Part shown: positions 41,242 through 49,751 of the stretch, piece by piece | Numbering within the stretch: the first letter of the stretch is position 1 | Layout of the letters: every line of letters begins with the position of its first letter | Assembly: GCF_019904175.1 (NCBI RefSeq) | Contig: NZ_CP061913.1 | Location: forward strand, 806,001-870,000 | Reading direction: 5' to 3' | Length of the DNA stretch: 64,000 bases | From: Dactylosporangium vinaceum | GTDB taxonomy: Bacteria; Actinomycetota; Actinomycetes; Mycobacteriales; Micromonosporaceae | Translations under genes and position numbers: made by a program | Notes under the pieces: generated by a model | Databases searched by the model: none | What the model was told of the DNA's origin: nothing | Seen by the model: the letters and a program-made list of their open reading frames with translations, nothing else

Positions 41242-42685
41242 TTTCCATTTCCAGCCAGCGGGTGAGCGTCCGCACGCCCCAGCCGGTGGCGCCCTTGGTC
41301 AGGTCGCCGTCGTTGGAGTCGGCCCAGGCCGGCGAGGACATGTCGAAGTGCACCCAGCGGTCGCGCAGCGGCCCGGTGAACTCGCGCAGGTAGAGCGCGG
41401 CCAGCAGCGAGCCCGCCCCGATGTCGGTCGAGTTGATGATGTCGGTGAGCTCGCCGCGGATCTCCTCGGCGTAGTCCTCGCTCAGCGGCATCCGCCACAC
41501 CGACTCGCCGCCGGCCGTGGCCGCGGCCGCGAGGTCGCCGGCGAGCGCATCGCTGTGGCTGTACATCGCGGCCGTGCGCTTGCCGAGCGCGACACCCTGG
41601 GCGCCGGTCAGCGTGGCCAGGTCGATCAGCACGTCGGGGCGCAGGCGGCGCACCGCATACGCCATCGCGTCGCCGAGCACCAGGCGCCCCTCGGCGTCGG
41701 TGTTGAGGATCTCCGACGTGATGCCGCCGTAGTGCGTGACCACGTCGCCGGGGCGCATGCTGTCACCGCCGAGCGCGTTCTCGGCCAGCGGCGCCAGGGC
41801 GGTGATCCGGATCGGCAGGCGCATCGCGGCCGCCGCCAGTGTCGCGCCGACGACCGCGGCCGCGCCGCCCATGTCCTTGCGCATGAGCTTCATGCCGGAG
41901 ACCGGCTTGATGCACACGCCGCCGGTGTCGAACGTGATGCCCTTGCCGACCAGCACCACGTGCCGCTTCGCCCCGCGCGGGCGCCAGGACAGCTCGACCA
42001 GGCGCGGCCCGCGCTCCGGCCCGGCCCCGCGCCCCACGGTCAGGATCGCGTTGAAGCCGTTGTCCTGCAGATACGCGGGCTCGCGGACCTCGACCGTCAG
42101 CCCCGGCGTGCCGGCCGCCGCCTTGACCACCTGCTTGGCGAACCAGGCCGGGGTCTTGCGGTCGCTCGGCGTGTTGGTCAGGTCACGGGCCAGTGTGGTG
42201 GCGGTGACGACGGCCCGGGCCTGGTCCAGGGCGGCGCTGTGCTCCCGGCTCGCCGCCAGCGCGATGGTGACGCGCCGCAGCGGATCGGGCTCGTCATCGG
42301 TGAGGGTGAAGCGGTACGCCGCGAGCCACAGCCCCTCGGCCAGGGCGCGGACCGCCGCGGGCGCGGTGTCCTGGGGCACCAGGATTCGCAGCGCCGGCTC
42401 CGAGCGGGCCGCCTTGCTCAGCGCCGCACCCGCGGCCCGCCAGCCGGCCTCGTCACCCTCGCCGATGCCCGCGAAGAGCAGCTTCGACGGCTTGCGGCCG
42501 GGCCGCGGCAGCTTGTGCACGGTGCCGGCCGAGCCGGAGTGCTCGACGTCGTCCAGGAACGCGTCGGCCTCGGCCTGGTCGACCGGGTTGAGCAGTTCGA
42601 GCGCGGAGAAAGGGTCGCCGGACGGCACCACGACGGCCAGCGCACCCGAGGTGGTGCGGCTCGTGGCGAGCTTGATGTCCAGCAC
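41231..42685 (-). CDS. pepA: Leucyl aminopeptidase (M17)
   Basis: 484 residues. An N-terminal macro-like domain to ~160 is followed by the M17 catalytic domain with VLVGKGITFDTGGVCIKP (metal/catalytic Lys and Asp), MRKDMGGAAAVVG, LAPLAENALGGDSMRPGDVV and the signature NTDAEGRLVL, then LTGAQGVALG. A cytosolic hexameric two-metal exopeptidase. GTG 42685 was chosen because GGAGG lies just upstream; GTG 42712 is possible. Confidence 0.95.
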   Translation of the reverse strand: MLDIKLATSRTTSGALAVVVPSGDPFSALELLNPVDQAEADAFLDDVEHSGSAGTVHKLPRPGRKPSKLLFAGIGEGDEAGWRAAGAALSKAARSEPALRILVPQDTAPAAVRALAEGLWLAAYRFTLTDDEPDPLRRVTIALAASREHSAALDQARAVVTATTLARDLTNTPSDRKTPAWFAKQVVKAAAGTPGLTVEVREPAYLQDNGFNAILTVGRGAGPERGPRLVELSWRPRGAKRHVVLVGKGITFDTGGVCIKPVSGMKLMRKDMGGAAAVVGATLAAAAMRLPIRITALAPLAENALGGDSMRPGDVVTHYGGITSEILNTDAEGRLVLGDAMAYAVRRLRPDVLIDLATLTGAQGVALGKRTAAMYSHSDALAGDLAAAATAGGESVWRMPLSEDYAEEIRGELTDIINSTDIGAGSLLAALYLREFTGPLRDRWVHFDMSSPAWADSNDGDLTKGATGWGVRTLTRWLEMETAA

Positions 42686-42788
42686 GGGGCCTCCAATGAT
42701 TTCCGCGCGCACAACAGTGGGAGCGACCGCATACCGGCCGCTCCTCCCAACCCAGTCAACCCGATAGCGGAGCCGATTGCAGGAAGAC

Positions 42789-42956
42789 TCAGCCAGTGGC
42801 CGTCTTCAGCGCCTCGCTGAGTTCGTTGGCCTCATCCTTGGTCATCTCGACGACGAGCCGCCCACCACCCTCGAGCGGGACGCGCATGACGATGCCGCGG
42901 CCCTCCTTGGTGACCTCCAGCGGACCGTCGCCTGTCCGCGGCTTCATGGCCGCCAT
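42789..42956 (-). CDS. DUF3117 small conserved protein (Rv1211-like)
   Basis: 55 residues: MAAMKPRTGDGPLEVTKEGR, then GIVMRVPLEGGGRLVVEM, then TKDEANELSEALKTATG. This short sequence is very strongly conserved across actinobacteria. The mycobacterial copy (Rv1211) has been described as calmodulin-like, but no EF-hand is visible here. AGGGAG precedes the ATG. It keeps its position between tag/folP2-type genes and the methyltransferase/htrA group. The frame is too short for the usual 60-codon ORF cut-off. Confidence 0.95.
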   Translation of the reverse strand: MAAMKPRTGDGPLEVTKEGRGIVMRVPLEGGGRLVVEMTKDEANELSEALKTATG

Positions 42957-43127
42957 GTTGTCTCCCTTCGCTCCCTGATGTCCCAGACATCAGGTGGCAC
43001 AGCCGTCCCCGCATGCCCGGCGCGCCTGCTCACGAAGTCCCGACCGGACCCGCAGACTTCGTGAAGTACGCACCAACCGATGATTTTCCCTGATGATGGG
43101 CCCAAGACCCAAACCGGGGCGGGAACC

Positions 43128-43169
43128 TTGTGACACTTTCTAGCCAGAACGGCCGGTGGACTGTCACAA
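43128..43169 (+). promoter_or_regulatory. Inverted repeat upstream of the PaaX gene, candidate operator
   Basis: TTGTGACA (43128-43135) and TGTCACAA (43162-43169) are perfect 8-bp inverted copies, 26 bp apart. The right arm merges with CACAAT, 8 nt before the PaaX ATG. The position suggests autoregulation; alternatively a CRP/Rex-like factor binds the TTGTGA half-sites. Confidence 0.5.
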
Positions 43170-43178
43170 TAAGCGGCC

Positions 43179-43988
43179 ATGCAGGCCCGGTCCGCCCTCT
43201 TCGACCTCTATGGCGACCATCTCCGTCCGCGCGGCGGACGGGCCGCGGTCGCCGCTCTCGTGCGCCTGCTCGCTCCCCTCGGCATCGCCGCGCCCGCCGT
43301 GCGCACCGCCGTGTCGCGGATGGTCCGGCAGGGCTGGCTGCACCCCCTCCGATTGCCGACCGGCCCCGGCTACGGCATCACCCCCAAGGCGGCCCGCCGC
43401 CTCGACGCCGCCGGTGCCCGCATCTACCGCACCCAGCGCCCCGGCGGCCCCGGGAACGCGTGGACGGGCCGTTTCGATCTCATCACGCTGGAGCCGCCCG
43501 CGCACCGCGGCGCGCGGGCCCGGTTGACGGCGAACCTCGGATTCCTCGGCTACGGCGCCATCGACGCCTCCACCTGGATCGCCCCGCGCCCCGGCGAAGG
43601 AGTCGACGCCCTGCTGAGTGAGGCGGGTGTGGCCTACGACCGCTTTACCGCAGAGCATTGCGGGGGTACTGCTGGAGCGGTGAAACTGGTCGCCCGCGCC
43701 TGGGACCTCGAGGCCATCGCCGCGGCGTACCGTGACTTCGTCGAGCGCCTGACGCCGCTCGTCCACACCGCCGGCCCCGGCACCGCCGACGAGCAGGCCT
43801 ACGCGGTCCGCTTCACGCTCGTCCACGCCTGGCGCGCATTCCTGTTCCGCGACCCGCAACTGCCGCCGGACCTGCTGCCCGAGCGCTGGGCCGGCACCGC
43901 CGCGGCCGCCTTCTTCGACCACCACGCCATGCGCCTGCGCCCGGCCGCCGACCGGTTCGTCGACGCCTGTCTGACCCTTGAATACTAG
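43179..43988 (+). CDS. PaaX-family transcriptional repressor
   Basis: 269 residues. The N-terminal winged helix (~1-75: RSALFDLYGDHLRPRGGRAA, VRTAVSRMVRQGWL) and central PaaX domain (WTGRFDLITLEPPAHRGARARL, NLGFLGYGAIDASTWIAPRP) lead to a C-terminal helical domain (AYAVRFTLVHAWRAFLFRDPQLPPDLLP). PaaX repressors sense phenylacetyl-CoA-type ligands. The next gene, 10 bp downstream, encodes a PaaG-like enoyl-CoA hydratase and is likely its co-transcribed target. The rest of a paa pathway is not here. Confidence 0.93.
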   Translation: MQARSALFDLYGDHLRPRGGRAAVAALVRLLAPLGIAAPAVRTAVSRMVRQGWLHPLRLPTGPGYGITPKAARRLDAAGARIYRTQRPGGPGNAWTGRFDLITLEPPAHRGARARLTANLGFLGYGAIDASTWIAPRPGEGVDALLSEAGVAYDRFTAEHCGGTAGAVKLVARAWDLEAIAAAYRDFVERLTPLVHTAGPGTADEQAYAVRFTLVHAWRAFLFRDPQLPPDLLPERWAGTAAAAFFDHHAMRLRPAADRFVDACLTLEY

Positions 43989-43998
43989 GGAGTACGCA

Positions 43999-44787
43999 AT
44001 GGAGCTGCTCGTCGAACGCACCGACTCCGGTGTGGCGATCCTGACCCTCAACCGCCCCGAGGCCCTCAACTCGCTCACCGACGCGCTGAAGGTGGCGCTG
44101 CGCGACACGTTGCAAGCGCTCCAGACCGATCCGGCGGTACGCGCGATCGTCCTCACCGGCGCCGGCCGGGCCTTCTGCGGGGGTCAGGACCTGCGCGAGC
44201 ACGCCGAGTCCCTCGAGGCCGGCTCGGGCTCCTCGCTCTCGACGGTCGGCGAGCACTACAACCCCATCGCGATCGCCCTGGCCGAGATGCCGAAGCCGGT
44301 GGTCGCCGCGGTCAACGGCATGGCCGCCGGCGCCGGCGCGTCCCTGGCCCTGCTGGCCGACTTCCGCGTGGGCGGCCCCAAGACGGCGTTCCTCATGGCC
44401 TTCGCGAACGTGGGCCTGGCCGGCGACACGGGCATCTCCTGGTCCCTGCCCCGCATCGTCGGCCACGCGAAGGCGGTGGAGCTGCTGCTCCTGGCCGAGC
44501 CGGTGCGCGCGGAGGCCGCCGCCGCGCTGGGCATGCTGACCCGCCTGGTCGAAAGCGACGAGGACGTCCTGCCCACCGCCCTGGAGCTGGCCGACCGCCT
44601 GGCCGCGGGCCCCACTGTCGCCTACGCCCAGATCAAGCGCGAGCTGGCCGCCGGCGGCTCCGGTTCGCTGGCGGCCGCGCTGGCGGTGGAGGCCGAGGCC
44701 CAGGCGACCTGTGGCCGGACCGCCGACCACCAGCAGGCCACCGCCTCCTTCGTCGCCAAGCAGAAGCCCGTCTACTCGGGCCGCTGA
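43999..44787 (+). CDS. Enoyl-CoA hydratase/isomerase (PaaG-like)
   Basis: 262-residue crotonase. The oxyanion-hole strands read LTGAGRAFCGGQDLREHAES and AAVNGMAAGAGASLALLADF, followed by FANVGLAGDTGISWSLPRIVGHAKAVELLLL. GQDL-REH and the DTG pair fit the PaaG/PaaB ring-epoxide isomerase subgroup better than canonical hydratases with two catalytic Glu. It probably acts on phenylacetyl-CoA-type or unsaturated acyl-CoA in the cytosol. AGGGAG precedes the ATG. Partner of the PaaX gene. Confidence 0.88.
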   Translation: MELLVERTDSGVAILTLNRPEALNSLTDALKVALRDTLQALQTDPAVRAIVLTGAGRAFCGGQDLREHAESLEAGSGSSLSTVGEHYNPIAIALAEMPKPVVAAVNGMAAGAGASLALLADFRVGGPKTAFLMAFANVGLAGDTGISWSLPRIVGHAKAVELLLLAEPVRAEAAAALGMLTRLVESDEDVLPTALELADRLAAGPTVAYAQIKRELAAGGSGSLAAALAVEAEAQATCGRTADHQQATASFVAKQKPVYSGR

Positions 44788-44914
44788 GCCGCGCCACGAG
44801 GCCACGTCGCCGGCCGGGCCGAAGCGCGGTGGGCCACCCGCCGTGCGGGCCCGTCCGGCGCCGGTGCATCGCGTTGCACCTGTCCCGGCGTCGAGCCCGT
44901 GCGCCGGGGTGCGC

Positions 44915-44963
44915 ATCCGATATGTCGGGCGCTGCGCGCCTCGCTTCGCTCGACATATCGGAT
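44915..44963. repeat. Intergenic inverted repeat (REP-like)
   Basis: ATCCGATATGTCG (44915-44927) and CGACATATCGGAT (44951-44963) are perfect 13-bp arms around a GC-rich spacer containing CTGCGCGCCTCGCTTCGCT. A related CGACATGTCG pair lies at 51951-51985. Confidence 0.8.
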
Positions 44964-45048
44964 ATTTCGTATATGTCGGCTGTCAAGATTGCCACTCCCT
45001 GAGACTTGCTTAACGTGGCTCGTACAAACCGGCCATAGCGTGGTGTCC

Positions 45049-46305
45049 ATGGCCGATCGGGAGAAGGTTGCGCATCTGCTGCGCCGGGCGACGTTCGGGC
45101 CCACCGCGGAGGAGGTCGACGCGGCCGAGTCCAAGGGCCTGGCCGCGACCATCGACGCCCTGTTCGAACCGGCCGGGACGGACAGCGGCGCGGCCCGGAC
45201 CCCACCGCCGAAGCTCGGCCCGGTCATCAACGAGAAGTCGGACCGCGCCGAGCAGATCCGGACCGTCGGCTCCTGGTGGCTCGACCGCATGGTGCAGGCC
45301 GACCACCAGGTCCACGAGAAGCTGACCTTCTTCTGGCACGGCCACTGGGCCACGTCCGCCGACAAGGTCAAGTCCGGCCCGCTCATGCTGGCCCAGCAGC
45401 AGACCCTGTTCCGCACCGCACTCGGCGACTTCGCCACCCAGGTCCACTCGATGCTGCGCGACCCCGCGCTCATCATCTGGCTCGACGGTCAGAAGAACAC
45501 GAACAAGGCCCCCAACGAGAACCTGGCCCGCGAGCTGATGGAGCTGTTCACGCTGGGCGTCGGGCACTACACGGAGCAGGACGTCCGCGAGGGCGCCCGG
45601 GCCCTGACCGGCTGGGTCGTCGACCAGAAGTCCGGCACCGCGTCGCTCAACCCGAAGCGCCACGACGACCGGCCGAAGACCATCCTCGGCCAGACCGGCA
45701 CCTACGACGCCGACGCCTTCGCCGACCTCCTCCTGGCCCAGCCGGCCTGCCCGGACTTCGTCGCCAAACGGCTCTGGCTGCGGTACTGCAGCGACGCCGA
45801 CATCCCCGCCGCCACCCTGTCGCGTGCCCGCACCCAGCCGACGACGGCCGCCGTGCTCCGCGAGCTCCTGACCTCCGAAGGCCACGCCGAGCTCGTCAAA
45901 CAGCCGGTGGAGTGGCTGGTGGGTGCCCTGCGCCAGCTCCAGATCCGCCCCGGCGAACTGCCGGAGGCCCAGCGCAAGCAGCTCGGCAACGGCCTGACCC
46001 AACTGGGCCAGGTCCCCCTCCGCCCGCCGAGCGTGGGCGGCTGGCCCGCGGGCGCGGCCTGGCTGACGACCTCGGCCACCCAGGCCCGGCTCAAGCTCGC
46101 CCAGTCCCTGGCCGCCCGCGCCCCGCAGCCGGTCCTGGACCGCCTCACCGCCTCACCGCCGCCCCAGCGCCCGGCCGCCCTGGCCCGCCTGCTGGTCGTG
46201 GACAAGTTCACCGACCGCACCCTGGCCGCCCTGACCCCGGCCGCCAACGACGCCCGCCAGCTGCTGACCCTGGGCCTGGCCAGCCCCGAATACGCCATCA
46301 ACTGA
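45049..46305 (+). CDS. DUF1800 protein
   Basis: 418 residues. HLLRRATFGPTAEEVDAAE and WWLDRMVQADHQVHEKLTFFWHGHW are family signatures, with ENLARELMELFTLGVGHYTEQDVREGARALTGW and PDFVAKRLWLRY. The family is large, of unknown biochemical role, and almost always paired with a DUF1501 protein, as here. No Sec signal is obvious. TAGCGT (45036-45041) lies 7 nt before the ATG; there is no ribosome site. Confidence 0.92.
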   Translation: MADREKVAHLLRRATFGPTAEEVDAAESKGLAATIDALFEPAGTDSGAARTPPPKLGPVINEKSDRAEQIRTVGSWWLDRMVQADHQVHEKLTFFWHGHWATSADKVKSGPLMLAQQQTLFRTALGDFATQVHSMLRDPALIIWLDGQKNTNKAPNENLARELMELFTLGVGHYTEQDVREGARALTGWVVDQKSGTASLNPKRHDDRPKTILGQTGTYDADAFADLLLAQPACPDFVAKRLWLRYCSDADIPAATLSRARTQPTTAAVLRELLTSEGHAELVKQPVEWLVGALRQLQIRPGELPEAQRKQLGNGLTQLGQVPLRPPSVGGWPAGAAWLTTSATQARLKLAQSLAARAPQPVLDRLTASPPPQRPAALARLLVVDKFTDRTLAALTPAANDARQLLTLGLASPEYAIN

Positions 46306-46547
46306 CCCGCCCCGGACCCGCCACCAGGCGCGCCCGCCATCAGCTGAGCCCCGACCCACCCGACCTCACCGACCCGGCCCGGCGTCACGCTCTCGACCCG
46401 GCCGGCTGCACCACCGACACAGGCTCGACCCGGCCGGCGGCGAGCATGCCGGCAGCAGACTCGACCCGCCGATGCCGAGCACGCCGGAGAGCCGGCCGCC
46501 GACCCCGGCGCCGCATATGCCATCTGATCGCTTTCGAAGGAGGCGGC

Positions 46548-47774
46548 ATGGACGCCCTGACCCGTAGGAAGTTCCTGATCGCCAGCGGCGTGGTCGGCGG
46601 CGCGGCCCTGGTCGCCGGAGGGGCCTGGACCATCCACGACATTCTCGACACCGCCACCTGGGACGACCGCCCCGGCGACGCCAAGACCCTGGTCCTCGTC
46701 ACCCTCTACGGCGGCAACGACGGCCTGGCCAACGTCATCCCGTACGCGGACAAGGCCTACGCCCCGGCCCGCCACGAGCTCGCCTACACGCCGGACGAGG
46801 TCCTCAAGCTCGACGACACCCTCGGCCTGAACCCGGGCCTGGCCGGCCTCAAGCGCATGTACGACGCCAAGAAGCTCGCCATCGTCCGCGGCGTCGGCTA
46901 CCCGAAGCCCGACCACAGCCACTTCCGGTCGATGGACATCTGGCAGACCGCGCAGCCCGACCGCCCCGGCAACACCGGCTGGCTGGGCCGGTGGCTTGAC
47001 GCGATCGGCGGCGACCCCCGCCACGCCGTCTCCTTCGAGCCGGTGCTCCCTCCGCTCCTGGCCGGCGTCACCACCGCCGGCGCCGCCGTGCCCGTGTCCG
47101 GCCTGTCCCTGCCGGCCGGCGTCAAGCCCGAGGTCCTGACCGCCTTCGGCAAGCCGTCCGAAGGCGAGCCCGGACTCCAGGCCCGCGCCGCCCGCGCCTT
47201 CGCCGACCTGGTCGAGGTCGACGCCCTGATCCACAGCGTCGACGAGGCCGACGGCGACGCCGACACCTCCTCCTCGTCCGGCACCGCCACCGGCGGCCGC
47301 TCCGACCTGAAGACCCAGCTGGACCTGGTGGCCCGCTGCGTCGAGGCCAACGTGGCCACCCGCGTCTTCTCCGTCTCCCTGGGCGGCTTCGACCTGCACG
47401 CGGAGGAGCGCAACTCCCAGGAGATCCTGCTGAAGCTCCTGGACGACGCCCTCACCACGTTCGCCGACCGCATGGCGAAGACCGACGCGGGCCGCAAGGT
47501 CGTCGTGGCCGTCTACTCGGAGTTCGGCCGCCGGGTGGCCGCCAACGGCTCCGACGGCACCGACCACGGGACCGCGTCGAACATGTTCATCCTCGGCAGT
47601 CCCGTGCACGGCGGCCTCTACGGCGAGCAGCCCAGCCTCGGCGACCTCGACAACGGCGACCTGAAGTTCACCACCGACTTCCGCGCGGTCTACGCCACCC
47701 TCCTGCACAACGTCCTGGACGCCGACCCGGAGCCGATCCTCGGCTACAAGGACCAGCTCACCGGCATCCTGTAA
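46548..47774 (+). CDS. DUF1501 protein, Tat-exported
   Basis: 408 residues. It begins MDALTRRKFLIASGVVGGAA, a twin-arginine signal peptide. The body has VLVTLYGGNDGLANVIPY, KLAIVRGVGYPKPDHSHF, RSMDIWQTAQPD, DLHAEERNSQEILLKLLDDA, VVVAVYSEFGRRVAANGSDGTDHGT and a C-terminal DFRAVYATLLHNVL. This is an alkaline-phosphatase/sulfatase-like fold protein exported folded, working with the DUF1800 protein. AAGGAGGCGGC precedes ATG 46548. The 242-bp gap after the DUF1800 gene is C-rich with short CTCGACCCGGCCGG repeats. Confidence 0.92.
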   Translation: MDALTRRKFLIASGVVGGAALVAGGAWTIHDILDTATWDDRPGDAKTLVLVTLYGGNDGLANVIPYADKAYAPARHELAYTPDEVLKLDDTLGLNPGLAGLKRMYDAKKLAIVRGVGYPKPDHSHFRSMDIWQTAQPDRPGNTGWLGRWLDAIGGDPRHAVSFEPVLPPLLAGVTTAGAAVPVSGLSLPAGVKPEVLTAFGKPSEGEPGLQARAARAFADLVEVDALIHSVDEADGDADTSSSSGTATGGRSDLKTQLDLVARCVEANVATRVFSVSLGGFDLHAEERNSQEILLKLLDDALTTFADRMAKTDAGRKVVVAVYSEFGRRVAANGSDGTDHGTASNMFILGSPVHGGLYGEQPSLGDLDNGDLKFTTDFRAVYATLLHNVLDADPEPILGYKDQLTGIL

Positions 47775-47794
47775 CCGACGAGCGCACCGCCCGA

Positions 47795-47848
47795 CCGATC
47801 AGCTCGCCGCCGCCGCACCGCCGATCAGCTCGCCGCCGCCGCCGCACC
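47795..47848 (+). repeat. Short direct repeat (~26 bp, two copies)
   Basis: CCGATCAGCTCGCCGCCGCC plus GCACCG at 47795-47820 is repeated from 47821 with one extra GCC. The second copy runs into the C-terminal coding region of the facing gene (ending at 47825), adding Ala codons to its tail. Confidence 0.75.
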
Positions 47849-48955
47849 GTCGACGGCGGCCGTCGGCCCGCCGTGGACCTCGGGTCCATCGGCAGCGGCG
47901 GCGCGGCCCGGGTCGTTGGGGCTCCACGGCGCCGGGGGCCGCTTGGACCGGGGCCGGGTGCTGCCCGGCACCGGCCGCGGACGCCGGGGCGCCGGAGTCC
48001 GGCGCCGCGCCCGCTCCAGCTGCCGCCGGTCCTCCTCGAGCCAGCTCAGCGCGGTCCGGCACAGGTACGCCCACCACCCGATCCACGGCCCGTACCGGTC
48101 GCGGAGCTCATCCGGCGACGGCCCGCCCCGCTCCCCGTAGACCGCCTGCACCGTGTGCCCGTGCTGCGCCTGCTCCAACGGCACCGCGTCCGGGCGCCCC
48201 AGGGCCCGCAGCAGCAGCGACTGGGCCGTGTACTCCCCGATGCCGCGCACGGCCAGCAGCGCCGCCCGCGCCTGCCCGTAAGGCCCGGTGCGCAGCAGCT
48301 CCTCGTCCAGGGCCGCCACCCCGCCGATGATCGAGGCGACCCGATCGGCCCGCGGCCGCCCGCCGACGAACGGCACCAGCTCGAACGGCGTCAGCTCGGC
48401 CAGCCGGGGCAGCTGCGGCAGCGCCGCGAACTCGTCCCCGCCCGCGGTGACCGTCACGCCCAGGTGCGCGGCGAGCCGGCGCTTGATAAGTGTCGCGTAC
48501 CACGGGGTGGAGTTCTGGGCGAGCGCGTAATACACGACGCCCTCGGCCAGCGTCGGGAACCGCACCATGTGCAGGCCCCGGGCCACGGCCAGCAGCGGCT
48601 CCATCGCCGGATCGGCCGCGGCCCGCTCCAGGAACTCCGTGAGGTCGTCGTCGAGCCCGAGCCAGGCCGCCACCCGGGCGCGGGCGGCGTCGAGGTCGGG
48701 CCCGCGCAGCGGCTCCTCGCTGAACAGGGTCAGCCCGACCCCGGGTACGCCGTCGTCGCGGGCGGCGACCTCGGCGGCGATCGCCGCGCCGGGGTCGCTC
48801 GGGTGCGGGAAGACGCGGCGCACCCAGCGGCCGGGGTCGAGGGCGATGTCGCCCTGGCCGGGCCGGAAGTCCTTCACCGCCCGCAGGGTGCGGGCGAGGT
48901 CGAAGGGGACGGTGGCCGGAAGGATGGTCCGGGTGATGATGCCGAGTTCGCTCAT
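47825..48955 (-). CDS. AlkA-like DNA glycosylase homologue (HhH-GPD fold)
   Basis: 376 residues. N-terminal AlkA_N-like domain (PFDLARTLRAVKDFRPGQGD), then a helical domain with LAEGVVYYALAQNSTPWYATLIKRRLA and the helix-hairpin-helix LLAVRGIGEYTAQSLLLRALG. At the site of the catalytic Asp of AlkA the sequence is GRPDAVPLEQAQHG (Glu/Gln instead of the DD pair), so activity on 3-methyladenine is uncertain. A low-complexity Arg/Pro/Ala tail of ~55 residues follows residue ~320. ATG 48955 (MSELGIITR) was chosen over an upstream frame. Confidence 0.82.
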   Translation of the reverse strand: MSELGIITRTILPATVPFDLARTLRAVKDFRPGQGDIALDPGRWVRRVFPHPSDPGAAIAAEVAARDDGVPGVGLTLFSEEPLRGPDLDAARARVAAWLGLDDDLTEFLERAAADPAMEPLLAVARGLHMVRFPTLAEGVVYYALAQNSTPWYATLIKRRLAAHLGVTVTAGGDEFAALPQLPRLAELTPFELVPFVGGRPRADRVASIIGGVAALDEELLRTGPYGQARAALLAVRGIGEYTAQSLLLRALGRPDAVPLEQAQHGHTVQAVYGERGGPSPDELRDRYGPWIGWWAYLCRTALSWLEEDRRQLERARRRTPAPRRPRPVPGSTRPRSKRPPAPWSPNDPGRAAAADGPEVHGGPTAAVDGAAAAAS

Positions 48956-49007
48956 GCCGGCATCTTCGAACGCCGGTACGACTCTTTTTCGGCGCCGCCC
49001 GCGATGG

Positions 49008-49634
49008 CTACTGTGCGCGAACCGCCAGGAGCAGTCCGTCACCGAGAGGGAGCAGGGCCGGGGTCCACGCCTCGCTCTCGCGAAGGGATTTCACCGCCTC
49101 GCGTAGCAGTACAGTCTCCGCGTCTCGAATGGTGGGATCGCTCACTCGGCCGCCGGCCAGCGCGCCGGCCAGCACCATGGTGCCGCCCGGCCGCAGGAGC
49201 CGCTCGGCCGCGGCCACCACCGGGCCGTACTCGCTGGGATCGTGATCGACGAAGATCAGGTCGTAGGCGCGGTCGGCCAGTCGGGGGAGCACGTCGAGCG
49301 CGCGGCCGGTGATGATCCGCGTGCGCGACGGCGGGTGGCCGGCCGAGGAGAACACCCGGCGGGCGATGCGCTGGTGCTCGGCCTCGAAGTCGATGGTGGT
49401 CAGGACGCCGTCGCGGCGCATCCCGCGCAGCAGCCAGCCGCCGCTCACCCCGGTGCCGGTACCCACCTCGACGACCGCCTTGGCGTTGCTCACCGCGGCG
49501 ATCACCCGCAGGGCCGCCCCGCAGCCCCGGCTCACCGCGTTGATGCCCTGCTCCGCGGCGGCCTCGCGCGCGGCTGACAGCACCGGCTCCTCGGCGACGA
49601 ATCCGTCGATGAAATCAGCGGTCCGAGCGGACAC
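49008..49634 (-). CDS. SAM-dependent O-methyltransferase
   Basis: 208 residues, COMT-like class I methyltransferase. SAM motif AVVEVGTGTGVSGGWLLRGM, acidic residue in TIDFEAEHQRIA, and motif YDLIFVDHDPSEYGPVV. It corresponds to the Rv1220c-type gene that normally lies divergent from sigE. Here the divergent neighbour is htrA directly, only ~117 bp away. AAGGGG precedes GTG 49634. Substrate unknown. Confidence 0.93.
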   Translation of the reverse strand: MSARTADFIDGFVAEEPVLSAAREAAAEQGINAVSRGCGAALRVIAAVSNAKAVVEVGTGTGVSGGWLLRGMRRDGVLTTIDFEAEHQRIARRVFSSAGHPPSRTRIITGRALDVLPRLADRAYDLIFVDHDPSEYGPVVAAAERLLRPGGTMVLAGALAGGRVSDPTIRDAETVLLREAVKSLRESEAWTPALLPLGDGLLLAVRAQ

Positions 49635-49751
49635 GGTAATGGGGCACCCCTTAAGAGAAGTCGATAGACCGCAACTCTAGGAGACCTCGCCCTCGCATGC
49701 TTCAAGCCGGGTCGTGTAATGCTGGATGCGAAACGGACGGAGGAGCCGATC

